NCBI RefSeq assembly: GCF_041359055.1
Contig: NZ_JBGJKZ010000003.1
Coordinates: 511,489 to 575,488, forward strand
DNA length: 64,000 nucleotides
From: Paenalcaligenes hominis_A
Lineage (GTDB): Bacteria > Pseudomonadota > Gammaproteobacteria > Burkholderiales > Burkholderiaceae_B
Reading direction: 5' to 3'
Below the pieces are notes generated by a model, which saw only the letters and a list, made by a program, of their open reading frames with translations, was not told the DNA's origin and searched no databases. Position 1 is the first letter of the stretch, and every line of letters starts with the position of its first letter. Positions 51,241 through 59,089 of this stretch are shown here, in pieces. A program made the translations under genes and the position numbers.

Positions 51241-51252
51241 TTAGATATCTAA
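51241..51252. promoter_or_regulatory. Palindrome TTAGATATCTAA, candidate MarR operator 2
   Basis: A perfect 12-bp inverted repeat, 33 bases (about three helical turns) from operator 1, in the same divergent promoter. Confidence 0.55.
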
Positions 51253-51313
51253 GGATATGGCAATATCATTCAAAATAAATAGGATCCCCATCGAGAGTTT
51301 ATAGGAGAAAAGG

Positions 51314-52276
51314 ATGAGTAAAGGAGCAAAGACGTTGCACTTATACGTTGAAGGTAAACGAGAAATCGCAACGAATATTTATGAGTTTGACTTGCGTGCT
51401 GTAAATGGAGAGGCGTTGCCTCTGTTTACGGCTGGTTCACATATCTCAGTCAAAACACCTAGCGGTCGAACGAATAAATATTCACTTTGTAACCCCCTTG
51501 AGAATGCAAGTCGATATGTGATTGCAGTAAGACGAGATGAAGAGGGGCGAGGCGGCTCTATTAGTATGGTAGACAATTTACAAATAGGAATGACCTTAGA
51601 AGCTACAAGCCCAGTTAATTTGTTTGAGATGACAAACACTCGTCCCGAGTATGTGCTGATCGCAGGTGGTATTGGGATTACTCCTATTTATGCCATGATG
51701 CAGTCTTTAAAAGATCAAGGGGTTACTAGTTTTACTGTCTATTACTTAAGCCGTAATGCTGAAAGTGCTGCTTATTTATCCGAGATAACTCGTACAGATT
51801 GGGGTGGGCGTGTCGTAATTCATCACTCTAACGGCGAAGAGAGCAATAGGTATGATTTATGGCCTGTACTAGAAAGCTCAGGGAATAAACAGGTGTATTG
51901 TTGCGGTCCTTTATTACTTATGGAAGAGGTAAAGGCCATGACAGGGCATTGGCCACAAGGCACCGTTATGTTTGAGAGCTTTGGGGTTGATGCTGCTTTA
52001 GCACGAACTAATGTTCCTTTTCAAGTCCAGTTGGTTAAAAGTGGAAAAACGTTAGAAGTAGATACTCAAACAACTATTTTAGAGGCTTTAACTGCGCAGG
52101 GGGTTAATGTACCTAGCTCTTGTGAAAGTGGGACTTGTGGGTCATGTAAAACAGCTCTAATTTCAGGCGATGTAGAGCACAGGGATATGGTGCTTGATGA
52201 GTATGAGCAGGAGCAAAACATTATTATCTGTGTATCTAGAGGGTGTGGAGCAGAGCCTGTTGTTTTAGGGCTGTAA
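51314..52276 (+). CDS. Phthalate dioxygenase reductase-type oxidoreductase (FMN/2Fe-2S)
   Basis: 320 residues. Domain order flavin-NAD-ferredoxin, as in phthalate dioxygenase reductase and VanB: flavin-binding YSLCNPLE (about 55-62), GSISMVDNL, NAD part LIAGGIGITPIYAMM (about 116-130) and YCCGPLLLMEEV, then the plant-type 2Fe-2S cluster CESGTCGSCKTAL with the fourth Cys near the C-terminus (IICVSRGC). It passes electrons from NADH to the Rieske oxygenase. Followed 10 bases later by the dihydrodiol dehydrogenase. Confidence 0.93.
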   Translation: MSKGAKTLHLYVEGKREIATNIYEFDLRAVNGEALPLFTAGSHISVKTPSGRTNKYSLCNPLENASRYVIAVRRDEEGRGGSISMVDNLQIGMTLEATSPVNLFEMTNTRPEYVLIAGGIGITPIYAMMQSLKDQGVTSFTVYYLSRNAESAAYLSEITRTDWGGRVVIHHSNGEESNRYDLWPVLESSGNKQVYCCGPLLLMEEVKAMTGHWPQGTVMFESFGVDAALARTNVPFQVQLVKSGKTLEVDTQTTILEALTAQGVNVPSSCESGTCGSCKTALISGDVEHRDMVLDEYEQEQNIIICVSRGCGAEPVVLGL

Positions 52277-52286
52277 TAAAGGAAAA

Positions 52287-53474
52287 ATGATGGAAGAGAA
52301 AAAAATAAAGCTAGGAGTGATAGGTTTGGGGCGCGCTTTTATGCTCATGTTGCCTACTTTTTTACAAGACTCTAGAGTGGAGCTGGTTGCCGCAATGGAT
52401 CCTAGGGACTCTGCGAGAAAACGATTCAGTCAGGATTTTCATGCCGCTAGCTACGATAATATTGAGGATTTTTGTGCTGATCCAAGGGTAGAGGTTGTTT
52501 ATATTGCATCCCCCCATCAATTTCATGCAGAGCATGCGCGCTATGTGGCACAGATAGGGAAACATATTTTGTTAGAAAAGCCCTTAGCCATCTCGATGAC
52601 TGAATGCCATGACATTGTAGAAACCATAGAGCAAACGGGGGTAGTGTTGGTAGTAGGACATTCGCACAGTTTTAATGGTCCTGTTTTACACGCTAAACAC
52701 TTAATAGATCAAAACGTATGGGGTTCCGTGCAAATGATCCATGCATTTAATTACACTGATTTTTTATATCGTCCTCGTCGTCCCGAAGAGCTAGACACGA
52801 GTCAGGGTGGGGGCGTTATATTCAGCCAAGCAGCACATCAAATTGATATGATTCGACTATTAGGAGGCGGGTTAGTCAAAACGGTACAAGCAAAAACAGG
52901 GAACTGGGATCCTGCTCGTCCTACAGAAGGAGCTTATAGCGCTTTATTAACGTTTGAAAATGGTGCTTACGCTAGTGCTACTTATAGTGGGTACGGTCAT
53001 TATGATAGTGATGAGTTATTAGGTGGCATAGGAGAAATGGGGTTTTTGAAAAGCTCTGATGATTATGGTAAAGCGAGACGTCGTTTGAAAGAAATAGGCT
53101 CTATAGAGCAGGAAAGTGCATTAAAGGAAGAGGGGAATTATGGGAGCAAAAATTACCAGCCTCCTTTATTAGTGACTACGCCTTACCATCAGCATTTTGG
53201 TCATGTCGTCGTTTCAATGACAAAAGCGGATCTACGTATACAACCCAATGGGGTCATGGTTTATTCGGACGAAGCACGTTACTTAGAAAACACCGTAAAA
53301 AAACCTGTTCCTAGAGCTGAAGTTATTGATGAATTATTTAATGCCATTTTTTTAGCTACGCCTGTTGTACACAGTGCACAGTGGGCCAGAGCGACAACTG
53401 AGGTATGTTTGGCTATTTTAAACTCAGCGCGCACTGGAGATAGTGTGCAACTTCAATATCAGGTGGTGGCTTAG
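52287..53474 (+). CDS. Gfo/Idh/MocA oxidoreductase, phthalate 4,5-cis-dihydrodiol dehydrogenase-like (Pht4/OphB)
   Basis: 395 residues. N-terminal Rossmann fold KLGVIGLGRAFMLMLPTF, VEVVYIASPHQFHAEHA, then the family motif HILLEKPLAISMTEC (Glu-Lys-Pro). The C-terminal domain has GGGVIFSQAAHQIDMIRLLGGG, the HQxD-type motif with catalytic His. Pht4-type enzymes oxidise cis-4,5-dihydrodiol phthalate to 4,5-dihydroxyphthalate, the substrate of the decarboxylase at 48839. The context supports this use. Confidence 0.87.
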   Translation: MMEEKKIKLGVIGLGRAFMLMLPTFLQDSRVELVAAMDPRDSARKRFSQDFHAASYDNIEDFCADPRVEVVYIASPHQFHAEHARYVAQIGKHILLEKPLAISMTECHDIVETIEQTGVVLVVGHSHSFNGPVLHAKHLIDQNVWGSVQMIHAFNYTDFLYRPRRPEELDTSQGGGVIFSQAAHQIDMIRLLGGGLVKTVQAKTGNWDPARPTEGAYSALLTFENGAYASATYSGYGHYDSDELLGGIGEMGFLKSSDDYGKARRRLKEIGSIEQESALKEEGNYGSKNYQPPLLVTTPYHQHFGHVVVSMTKADLRIQPNGVMVYSDEARYLENTVKKPVPRAEVIDELFNAIFLATPVVHSAQWARATTEVCLAILNSARTGDSVQLQYQVVA

Positions 53475-53477
53475 TGT

Positions 53478-53936
53478 TTAAATTTCTTCTAATAAGCTGT
53501 GATCAGCTAGATTGGTTTGGATGACGTTTAAGAGCCTAAGCAATGTTTGCATTTCTGAGTCCGATAGCCCTGAAGAGGCTTCACTCAGTACCTCTTTAGC
53601 GAGTGGAACTAGTTTTCCCTCTAGCTCACGTCCTAGGTCTGTCAAATATATATTAATTTTACGGCCATCCAGAGCATTCCGTTCGCGCTTTATAAAGCCA
53701 CAGCGTTCCATGGAGCGAAGAGCGGTTAGTGTTGTTGGCTCCATCGTACCTACTAGCTGAGAGAGTTCGCTTTGTGTTAAGCCTTCTTTATGCCATAGAA
53801 CACGCAAAAAATACCACATCCCTAAGCTGACGCCATGGGGTTCAATCAGGCTTTGTAAGCGTCGTTGGATAAGACGGTGTGAGGTTCGTATCTGATAGCC
53901 TAAGCTTTTTTGTAGAGGCAAAATTTCTTTTGTCAT
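53478..53936 (-). CDS. MarR-family transcriptional regulator
   Basis: 152 residues. The winged helix-turn-helix covers about 45-110: LTQSELSQLVGTMEPTTLTALRSMERCGFIKRERNALDGRKINIYLT, with the DGRK-type wing. Convergent with the dihydrodiol dehydrogenase gene (3 bases apart) and divergent from the TAXI receptor gene. It probably represses the phthalate-type genes and is released by the aromatic acid; the TTAGNTANCTAA sites are candidate targets. Confidence 0.9.
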   Translation of the reverse strand: MTKEILPLQKSLGYQIRTSHRLIQRRLQSLIEPHGVSLGMWYFLRVLWHKEGLTQSELSQLVGTMEPTTLTALRSMERCGFIKRERNALDGRKINIYLTDLGRELEGKLVPLAKEVLSEASSGLSDSEMQTLLRLLNVIQTNLADHSLLEEI

Positions 53937-54037
53937 AGGAGTGCTCGAAATGGATTGATGTGCCTATCAATGAGAGAGTAATAGGTTATTTTCTGATTGA
54001 CAGGCTGTAATTTTATACTTAAATTAAAAATAAATAG

Positions 54038-54049
54038 TTAGCTATCTAA
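54038..54049. promoter_or_regulatory. TTAGCTATCTAA, candidate MarR operator 3
   Basis: Same 12-bp form as the sites at 51208 and 51241 (13 of 14 bases identical to the first with flank), placed between the divergent MarR and TAXI-TRAP genes. It would allow autoregulation and control of uptake. Confidence 0.55.
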
Positions 54050-54153
54050 TTTGTTTTGAGGCGATTATAGGTAACAAACATAATAAACAAATTGTTAGTA
54101 TTATTTTTACACCAAAAAGTAAACACAATAAATCCCACGGAGGATGACAAGTC

Positions 54154-55152
54154 ATGATACCTGAATTTTTTAATCGTATGGCCATTGCCTTATGCATGTG
54201 CTTTAGCGTAACAGTCGGCGCAGTTCAAGCGCAGTCAGTTAGTTACACGTTGGCAGGTGCTAGCCCTAGTGGGCTCTGGACCTTATTGGGGACGGGTTTA
54301 GATAATGCTGTTAAAAAAAGCATACCTGGTTCTACTATTACATACCAAACAACGGGAGGGGGCTTTGCAAATGCTGCTATGGTGCAACAAGGCAGAGCGC
54401 ATTTAGGTTTAATTCATGATGCAGAGTTAAAAATTGCCTCAGCAGGTGAAACTCCATTTCGGGAACCTATGTCTAAGCTTCGAGTGATAGGTTACATGTA
54501 TGACTGGGCACCTATGCAGTTTATTGCGGCAAAAAAGTTTGCGGATGAATACGGCATTGAGTCTTTAGCCGATTTAGCTAAACAAAAAGCGCCTGTACGA
54601 GTCACGGTTAATCGAGCAGGGAATATCACTGGAAGTATTGCTAGTGCAATATTAAACGAGGTGGGTGCCAATGAAGAGTCAGTAGCTTCTTGGGGAGGCG
54701 CGATTATAGCTGCGGGCTCTTCAGAGCAAAGCTCTCTTTTCCAAAATGGCCGCATTAATATGTTCACTAATGGGGTGTTTGTGGGGCATAGCTCAATCAG
54801 AGAACTAGAAAATGCCGTGGATATTAAGGTATTAGATGTTCCGCTTGAGGTCCGTGAAAAAATAAGCAAGCAATTTGGTATTGGGTTTTTTACTATACCT
54901 GCCGGCAGTTACAAAAACCAAGATAAAAACATTGAAACACTAACCTTGGGGGCCGTTTTGATTGTTAATGAGGACATGCCAGAGGAAGAGGCCTATGCTT
55001 TAACCAATGCCATTATAGAAAATATAGATAGTCTACGTGCAGTACACCCATCAATGAAATCCCTTGAAACTGAGCTTTTGGTTAAAGAAACGAGTATGCC
55101 CTTTCATAAAGGTGCGCTGAAAGCTTACAAAGAAAGAGGGTTGATTCAATGA
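54154..55152 (+). CDS. TRAP transporter TAXI-family solute receptor
   Basis: 332 residues with a Sec signal peptide (about 1-27, ending VQAQS); GGAGG at about 54139 marks the start. YTLAGASPSGLWTLLGTGLDNAV and YQTTGGGFANAAMVQQGRAHLGLIHDAE are the opening motifs of TAXI receptors, and VNRAGNITGSIASAIL continues them. It overlaps the permease gene by four bases. It captures the substrate in the periplasm; the neighbours suggest phthalate or a similar aromatic acid, though TAXI substrates are poorly known. Confidence 0.88.
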   Translation: MIPEFFNRMAIALCMCFSVTVGAVQAQSVSYTLAGASPSGLWTLLGTGLDNAVKKSIPGSTITYQTTGGGFANAAMVQQGRAHLGLIHDAELKIASAGETPFREPMSKLRVIGYMYDWAPMQFIAAKKFADEYGIESLADLAKQKAPVRVTVNRAGNITGSIASAILNEVGANEESVASWGGAIIAAGSSEQSSLFQNGRINMFTNGVFVGHSSIRELENAVDIKVLDVPLEVREKISKQFGIGFFTIPAGSYKNQDKNIETLTLGAVLIVNEDMPEEEAYALTNAIIENIDSLRAVHPSMKSLETELLVKETSMPFHKGALKAYKERGLIQ

Positions 55153-57056
55153 TCAAGAAAATATTTAGCTCTGGACGCCGTCGATCTTTTGTGGGTGCTC
55201 CAGGCATGATACTTAGTGCAATGGCAGCCCTGTTTGCCTGTTGGGTAACGTATATCAATGTCGTTGCGTTACCTGACGCCTTGCTAATAGGCATTCTATT
55301 TGTTTGCGGTATGTACAGTTTCTTGTTTTTGAGCATAGGCTCACATGAACAAGCGCCTGTGATACCGACTTTTATGGATTGGGTGTTGTCTGGGGCTAGT
55401 GCTGCTTGTGGTATTTACTTTATTTTGATACGAGAAGACTTAGTAACTCGTATTACCTTATTAGACCCTTTATCAAATTACGAATTACTATTTGGTAGCC
55501 TGTTATTGCTTTTAACCTTAGAGGCTACACGTCGTACTACCGGGGCAGGCTTAACCTCTATAGTATTGCTGTTCTTAGCCTATAACTTATGGGGCCACCA
55601 CTTACCGGCTCCGTTCGGCCATGGGTATATAGACTTCAATTCATTTATTGATGTTTTGATGTATACCACGGATGGGGTTTTTGGTGTTCCTATCCAAGTA
55701 ACGGCAAGTTATGTCTTTTTATTCGTTATGTTTGGAGCCTTTTTAACCCGTGCAGGTGGGGCTGATTTTATGTTCCAGCTAGCTGCTGCCCTAACAGGTA
55801 AAAGCCCAGGTGGTCCAGCTAAAATTGCAGTGTTATCAGCGGGCATGTACGGTACCATTTCTGGTAGTCCAACTGCAGATGTGGCAACAACTGGCGCAGT
55901 GAATATTCCTATCATGAAAAAGTTAGGTTATTCGTCTCGTTTTGCTGGGGCGGTAGAGGTTGCTGCCTCTACCGGTGGTGCCGCATTACCGCCTGTCATG
56001 GGGTCGGCAGCCTTTATATTAGCTGAGTACACCGCCATTGATTACCGGACGGTAGCATTAGCCGCTCTTATTCCTGCTTTGTTGTATTACTTGGGCGTGT
56101 ATATGCAGGTTCATTTTCGAGCTTTGCGGCAAGGTATGAGAGGGATTGATGACATTCAGCCTGTATTAGAAACACTGAAAACAGGTTGGGTATTTGTCGT
56201 GCCTATTGCTGTTATTTGTATTTCCTTATTAATGGGTTATACACCAACATACGTAGCTGTATTTGGATCGATCTCATTATTAGTGATGTCGGTATTTAAC
56301 CAAAAAACTCGCATGAGTATTTGGAGTCTTATCGAGGGCTTAGGCGAAACAACTTTACGCATGTTGCCTGTGGCTGGAGCTTGTGCAGCGGCTGGCTTGG
56401 TCATTGGCGGTTTAACAATGACAGGCCTAGCGATGAAAGGGTCTAGCTTAATTCTTATGGTGGCAGGATCAGGGTTGCTAGTCATTCTGCTAGTAGGTGC
56501 GCTTATTACTATTGTATTGGGTTTGGGTATGCCTACGCCTAGTGCTTATATTTTAGCTGCTATGGTTGTCAGTCCAGCTTTTGTAGCAGCAGGCTTGCCT
56601 ACATTATCTTCTAATATGTTCCTGTTGTATTTTGCATTATTGTCAGCTTTAACGCCTCCTGTGGCGGTCGCTGCTTTTGCGGCGGCTGCTATCGCAGAAG
56701 AAGATGCAATGAAAATTTCAACTTCTGCCGTTCGGCTAGGAGCTATGGGCTTTATACTTCCATTTTTATTTATATGGAATGAGGCTCTTTTATTTAATGG
56801 AACAGCCTTAGAGATTTTATGTGCTTTTATAGCAGGTATAGTTACTACTTTAGTTATATCTTTTGCTTTAGAAGGTGGGTTAGCTTGGTACACTCGGTTG
56901 CTCTTATTTGGATGGGCGATCAGCTTAATGAACCCTAACTTATTGTGGGCAATACCTGCTGTAACCGTGACCCTTGTTTTATGGCTTCTTGGAAAAAAAA
57001 TGGGTTACTTGAATAATTTAGCTATTAGCCTGCACAAGCCAACTGCTAGTAAATAA
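55149..57056 (+). CDS. TRAP transporter fused permease (4TM/12TM)
   Basis: 635 residues, about 17 membrane helices: the DctQ-like small part (about 15-150) is fused to the DctM-like part. FMFGAFLTRAGGADFMFQLA, AGMYGTISGSPTADVATTGAVNIPIM and EVAASTGGAALPPVMGSAAFILAEY are the usual signature of TAXI-TRAP fusions; GLGMPTPSAYILAAMVVSP is the second DctM loop. Driven by a Na+ or proton gradient. Works with the receptor at 54154. Confidence 0.92.
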   Translation: MIKKIFSSGRRRSFVGAPGMILSAMAALFACWVTYINVVALPDALLIGILFVCGMYSFLFLSIGSHEQAPVIPTFMDWVLSGASAACGIYFILIREDLVTRITLLDPLSNYELLFGSLLLLLTLEATRRTTGAGLTSIVLLFLAYNLWGHHLPAPFGHGYIDFNSFIDVLMYTTDGVFGVPIQVTASYVFLFVMFGAFLTRAGGADFMFQLAAALTGKSPGGPAKIAVLSAGMYGTISGSPTADVATTGAVNIPIMKKLGYSSRFAGAVEVAASTGGAALPPVMGSAAFILAEYTAIDYRTVALAALIPALLYYLGVYMQVHFRALRQGMRGIDDIQPVLETLKTGWVFVVPIAVICISLLMGYTPTYVAVFGSISLLVMSVFNQKTRMSIWSLIEGLGETTLRMLPVAGACAAAGLVIGGLTMTGLAMKGSSLILMVAGSGLLVILLVGALITIVLGLGMPTPSAYILAAMVVSPAFVAAGLPTLSSNMFLLYFALLSALTPPVAVAAFAAAAIAEEDAMKISTSAVRLGAMGFILPFLFIWNEALLFNGTALEILCAFIAGIVTTLVISFALEGGLAWYTRLLLFGWAISLMNPNLLWAIPAVTVTLVLWLLGKKMGYLNNLAISLHKPTASK

Positions 57057-57092
57057 AACATACTGAATATAAGAGTAAATGTTCTTGAGTTA

Positions 57093-57133
57093 ATTGGGCT
57101 TTGTTTGGAACAAGCCCAATTTTTTTATTTTTG
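57093..57133 (+). terminator. Rho-independent terminator of the TRAP operon
   Basis: Stem ATTGGGCTT / AAGCCCAAT (9 bp, perfect), 10-base loop, then TTTTTTTATTTTT. It lies 37 bases after the permease stop. Confidence 0.9.
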
Positions 57134-57148
57134 ACTATATTATGGCTA

Positions 57149-57178
57149 TTTTGAAGCACTGCGGTTTGGTGGGGGTAC
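57149..57178 (-). mobile_element. Solo end fragment of the IS407-type element
   Basis: About 25 bases around GAAGCACTGCGGTTTG match the left-end leader of copy 2 (47771-47796) with few differences. No transposase sequence remains next to it. It is followed by a long hairpin and the nicF-like remnant. Confidence 0.55.
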
Positions 57179-57184
57179 CAGTGG

Positions 57185-57224
57185 ATCCATAACTTTATAA
57201 ATTACTTCTTATAAAGTTATGGAT
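57185..57224. repeat. 16-bp perfect inverted repeat (hairpin)
   Basis: ATCCATAACTTTATAA and its exact complement are separated by eight bases, and a T/A-rich stretch follows. It could end transcription from either side, for example of the now broken NicF-like gene, but lacks a clear T-run. Confidence 0.7.
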
Positions 57225-57255
57225 TATTTAAAGAGAGCTGAGTTTATATATCCCT

Positions 57256-57340
57256 TTTTAGACTCTCTATCACCTCATCTCTGCTCATCACCGTGGCATA
57301 CTTTTCTTTCATATCAAATAAGTTAGCTTTATAAAGTATC
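57256..57340 (-). pseudogene. Truncated 3' end of a second NicF-like (isochorismatase-family) gene
   Basis: Read on the minus strand this gives KANLFDMKEKYATVMSRDEV, then IESLKR and a stop, nearly identical to the C-terminus of the hydrolase at 29322-29945 (EANLFDMKEKYATVISRDEV). DNA identity is high over about 70 bases (29337-29407). Only this end remains; the catalytic residues are lost. Confidence 0.8.
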
Positions 57341-57365
57341 AGAACCCAATCTTCTTATCCTGTTT

Positions 57366-58166
57366 TTATGAAGATTTATAACCTAACAATTGCGACAGTT
57401 CTTGTGCTGCGCTTTCTATACTAGCGACTAGCTCTTGATAATTAATTTCCCCTTTATTTCTATAGCTAATAGGAATAGTTACGCCTAGGGCGGCGACAAG
57501 CTTATTTTGTTTGTCTCGTACAGCTACAGCAGCGCTTGCTACCTCTGGCTCAAAGTAGCCTTCATCCAATCCATAGCCATTTTTAGCATCTTGTTGGATT
57601 AGCTTATATAAAGCTTCCACCGAGTTCGGTGTGCGTTCAGAAAATTTTTGTAATTGGTTTTCTGGATATAAGTCTTGTAAGTCAGCTAGCTGCATATCAC
57701 TTAGTAAAACTCGACCTAATAATGTGGCATGGGCAGGTAAACGTGTGCCTACATGTACGGTGCTTACAAAAGGGGTGGGCGCTGCTACTTTGCCAATAAT
57801 TACCACTTGATCTTCATCTCGTATTGCTAGATTGCAAGATAATCCAGTCTCGTTTCTGACTTTTTCTAATAGCGGTTGGCCTAGCTCTGTTAGCTCTAAA
57901 GAGGCTAGGTATTCAAACCCTAGTCTAAGAATAGCCATTCCTAATTGGTAGTTATGTCCCCCTTCGACTCGTTTAACGAAACCTAGATTTTCTAAGGTGT
58001 TAAGTAAGCGAAATATAGTAGTACGCGGAAGACCTAAGCGCTTGGCTAGTTCTGGTGCGGCGAGTACTTGGTCATGTCTATTGAACTCTGACAATAAGCG
58101 TAGACCTCGCTCCAGTCCAGGGACAGAGTAACGATTTTGGGTTGATCTTGAGAGGGACTCGGTCAT
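57366..58166 (-). CDS. IclR-family transcriptional regulator
   Basis: 266 residues. The winged helix-turn-helix lies at about 15-80: SVPGLERGLRLLSEF, LAAPELAKRLGLPRTTIFRLLNTLENLGFVKRV. The effector domain follows (GLSCNLAIRDEDQVVIIGKV, LPAHATLLGRVLLSDM, the DEGYFEPEVASAAVAV segment). Divergent from the cupin-ABC operon and its likely regulator. Distinct from the IclR protein at 46236. Confidence 0.92.
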   Translation of the reverse strand: MTESLSRSTQNRYSVPGLERGLRLLSEFNRHDQVLAAPELAKRLGLPRTTIFRLLNTLENLGFVKRVEGGHNYQLGMAILRLGFEYLASLELTELGQPLLEKVRNETGLSCNLAIRDEDQVVIIGKVAAPTPFVSTVHVGTRLPAHATLLGRVLLSDMQLADLQDLYPENQLQKFSERTPNSVEALYKLIQQDAKNGYGLDEGYFEPEVASAAVAVRDKQNKLVAALGVTIPISYRNKGEINYQELVASIESAAQELSQLLGYKSS

Positions 58167-58469
58167 GGTTTTCTCTGAGGTTCAAAATAAGTTTTTTCTT
58201 GGTGTAAGTATAGGGTGAAGCCAGTGTTTAGATACTTTGCTTTGCAAAGGGTTTTTCCCCATTTATTTTAAGTTTTAAACATACCTATACTCAATTTGTT
58301 CCCTTTGTAAATCACTGGTTCATATATGAAACAAAATTATAGAGATAACTAGGGAAGGGGCATATTAGTAAAAACCAGCGTGGGGGTGGCGCTCATTAGA
58401 GTAGCCGCCTATACGTTGGGCTTGGGGGGGGTGGGCATACAGCATGTTTTTAAATTAAGCGAGAGAAAA
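58167..58469. promoter_or_regulatory. Divergent promoter region between IclR and cupin genes
   Basis: 303 bases without a gene. It holds a perfect 12-bp palindrome TTCATATATGAA at 58319-58330 inside GGTTCATATATGAAACA, a plausible IclR-type operator, and a run of eight G at 58424-58431, 39 bases before the cupin start. The cupin frame is open upstream to GTG 58380, but no ribosome site supports that start. Confidence 0.5.
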
Positions 58470-59072
58470 ATGAGTGAATCCAAAGTGAAAAATACCCCTG
58501 TTCCTGAGCAGGAAAACCCTTTGTTTGAAAGTTGGAAGCGGCCTAAAAACAAGAGCCTATTAGAGTGGATGGAAACGAGGGTGTCTCGTAAGAGCACTCG
58601 GCAATACGATTGGAATGCTCTAGGCTGGCAAGCAGATGTAAATCCAGTCTATAGAAGAGCCCAAACTCGTTACATTGGTACAGGGGCTGCGGGCGTCACA
58701 CAAGACGATAACGTGATCCCTGCAGAGCATTTCACTTTTTCCACTATGATTCTGCCTGCTGGCTGCGAGGGACCTTTGCATGTGCATCATGATGTAGAGG
58801 AAGCATTCTTTATTTTGCGTGGTGATTCTATACGACTCTTTTTAGAGTACAGCGGTGAGTCCTGTGAACTGGTATTAAAAGAGCGCGATGTTATTTCCGT
58901 GCCACCAGGCGTTTATAGAGGGCTCCGTAATGAAGGCCAAGAGGAGGCGCTAATGTGCGTCATGTTGGGGGCAAATCGTCCCGACTTGCCTGAATACCCG
59001 GAAGACCACCCCTTAACTATTGCAAAAAGAGCGCGGGTTCAGATGGCAGAAACAGTGGAAAAGAAAATTTAA
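58470..59072 (+). CDS. Cupin-domain protein
   Basis: 200 residues from ATG 58470 (GAGAG upstream). One cupin barrel covers about 85-165. Motif 1 is intact: GPLHVHHDVEEAFFILRG (His-x-His-x4-Glu pattern). Motif 2, VPPGVYRGLRN, has Arg where the fourth metal ligand (His) is expected, so metal binding may be altered. First gene of an operon with an ABC importer. The function may be enzymatic (aromatic acid or ring-cleavage product) or sensory. It cannot be named from sequence. Confidence 0.75.
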   Translation: MSESKVKNTPVPEQENPLFESWKRPKNKSLLEWMETRVSRKSTRQYDWNALGWQADVNPVYRRAQTRYIGTGAAGVTQDDNVIPAEHFTFSTMILPAGCEGPLHVHHDVEEAFFILRGDSIRLFLEYSGESCELVLKERDVISVPPGVYRGLRNEGQEEALMCVMLGANRPDLPEYPEDHPLTIAKRARVQMAETVEKKI

Positions 59073-59089
59073 ATAGTAGGAGACTTATC

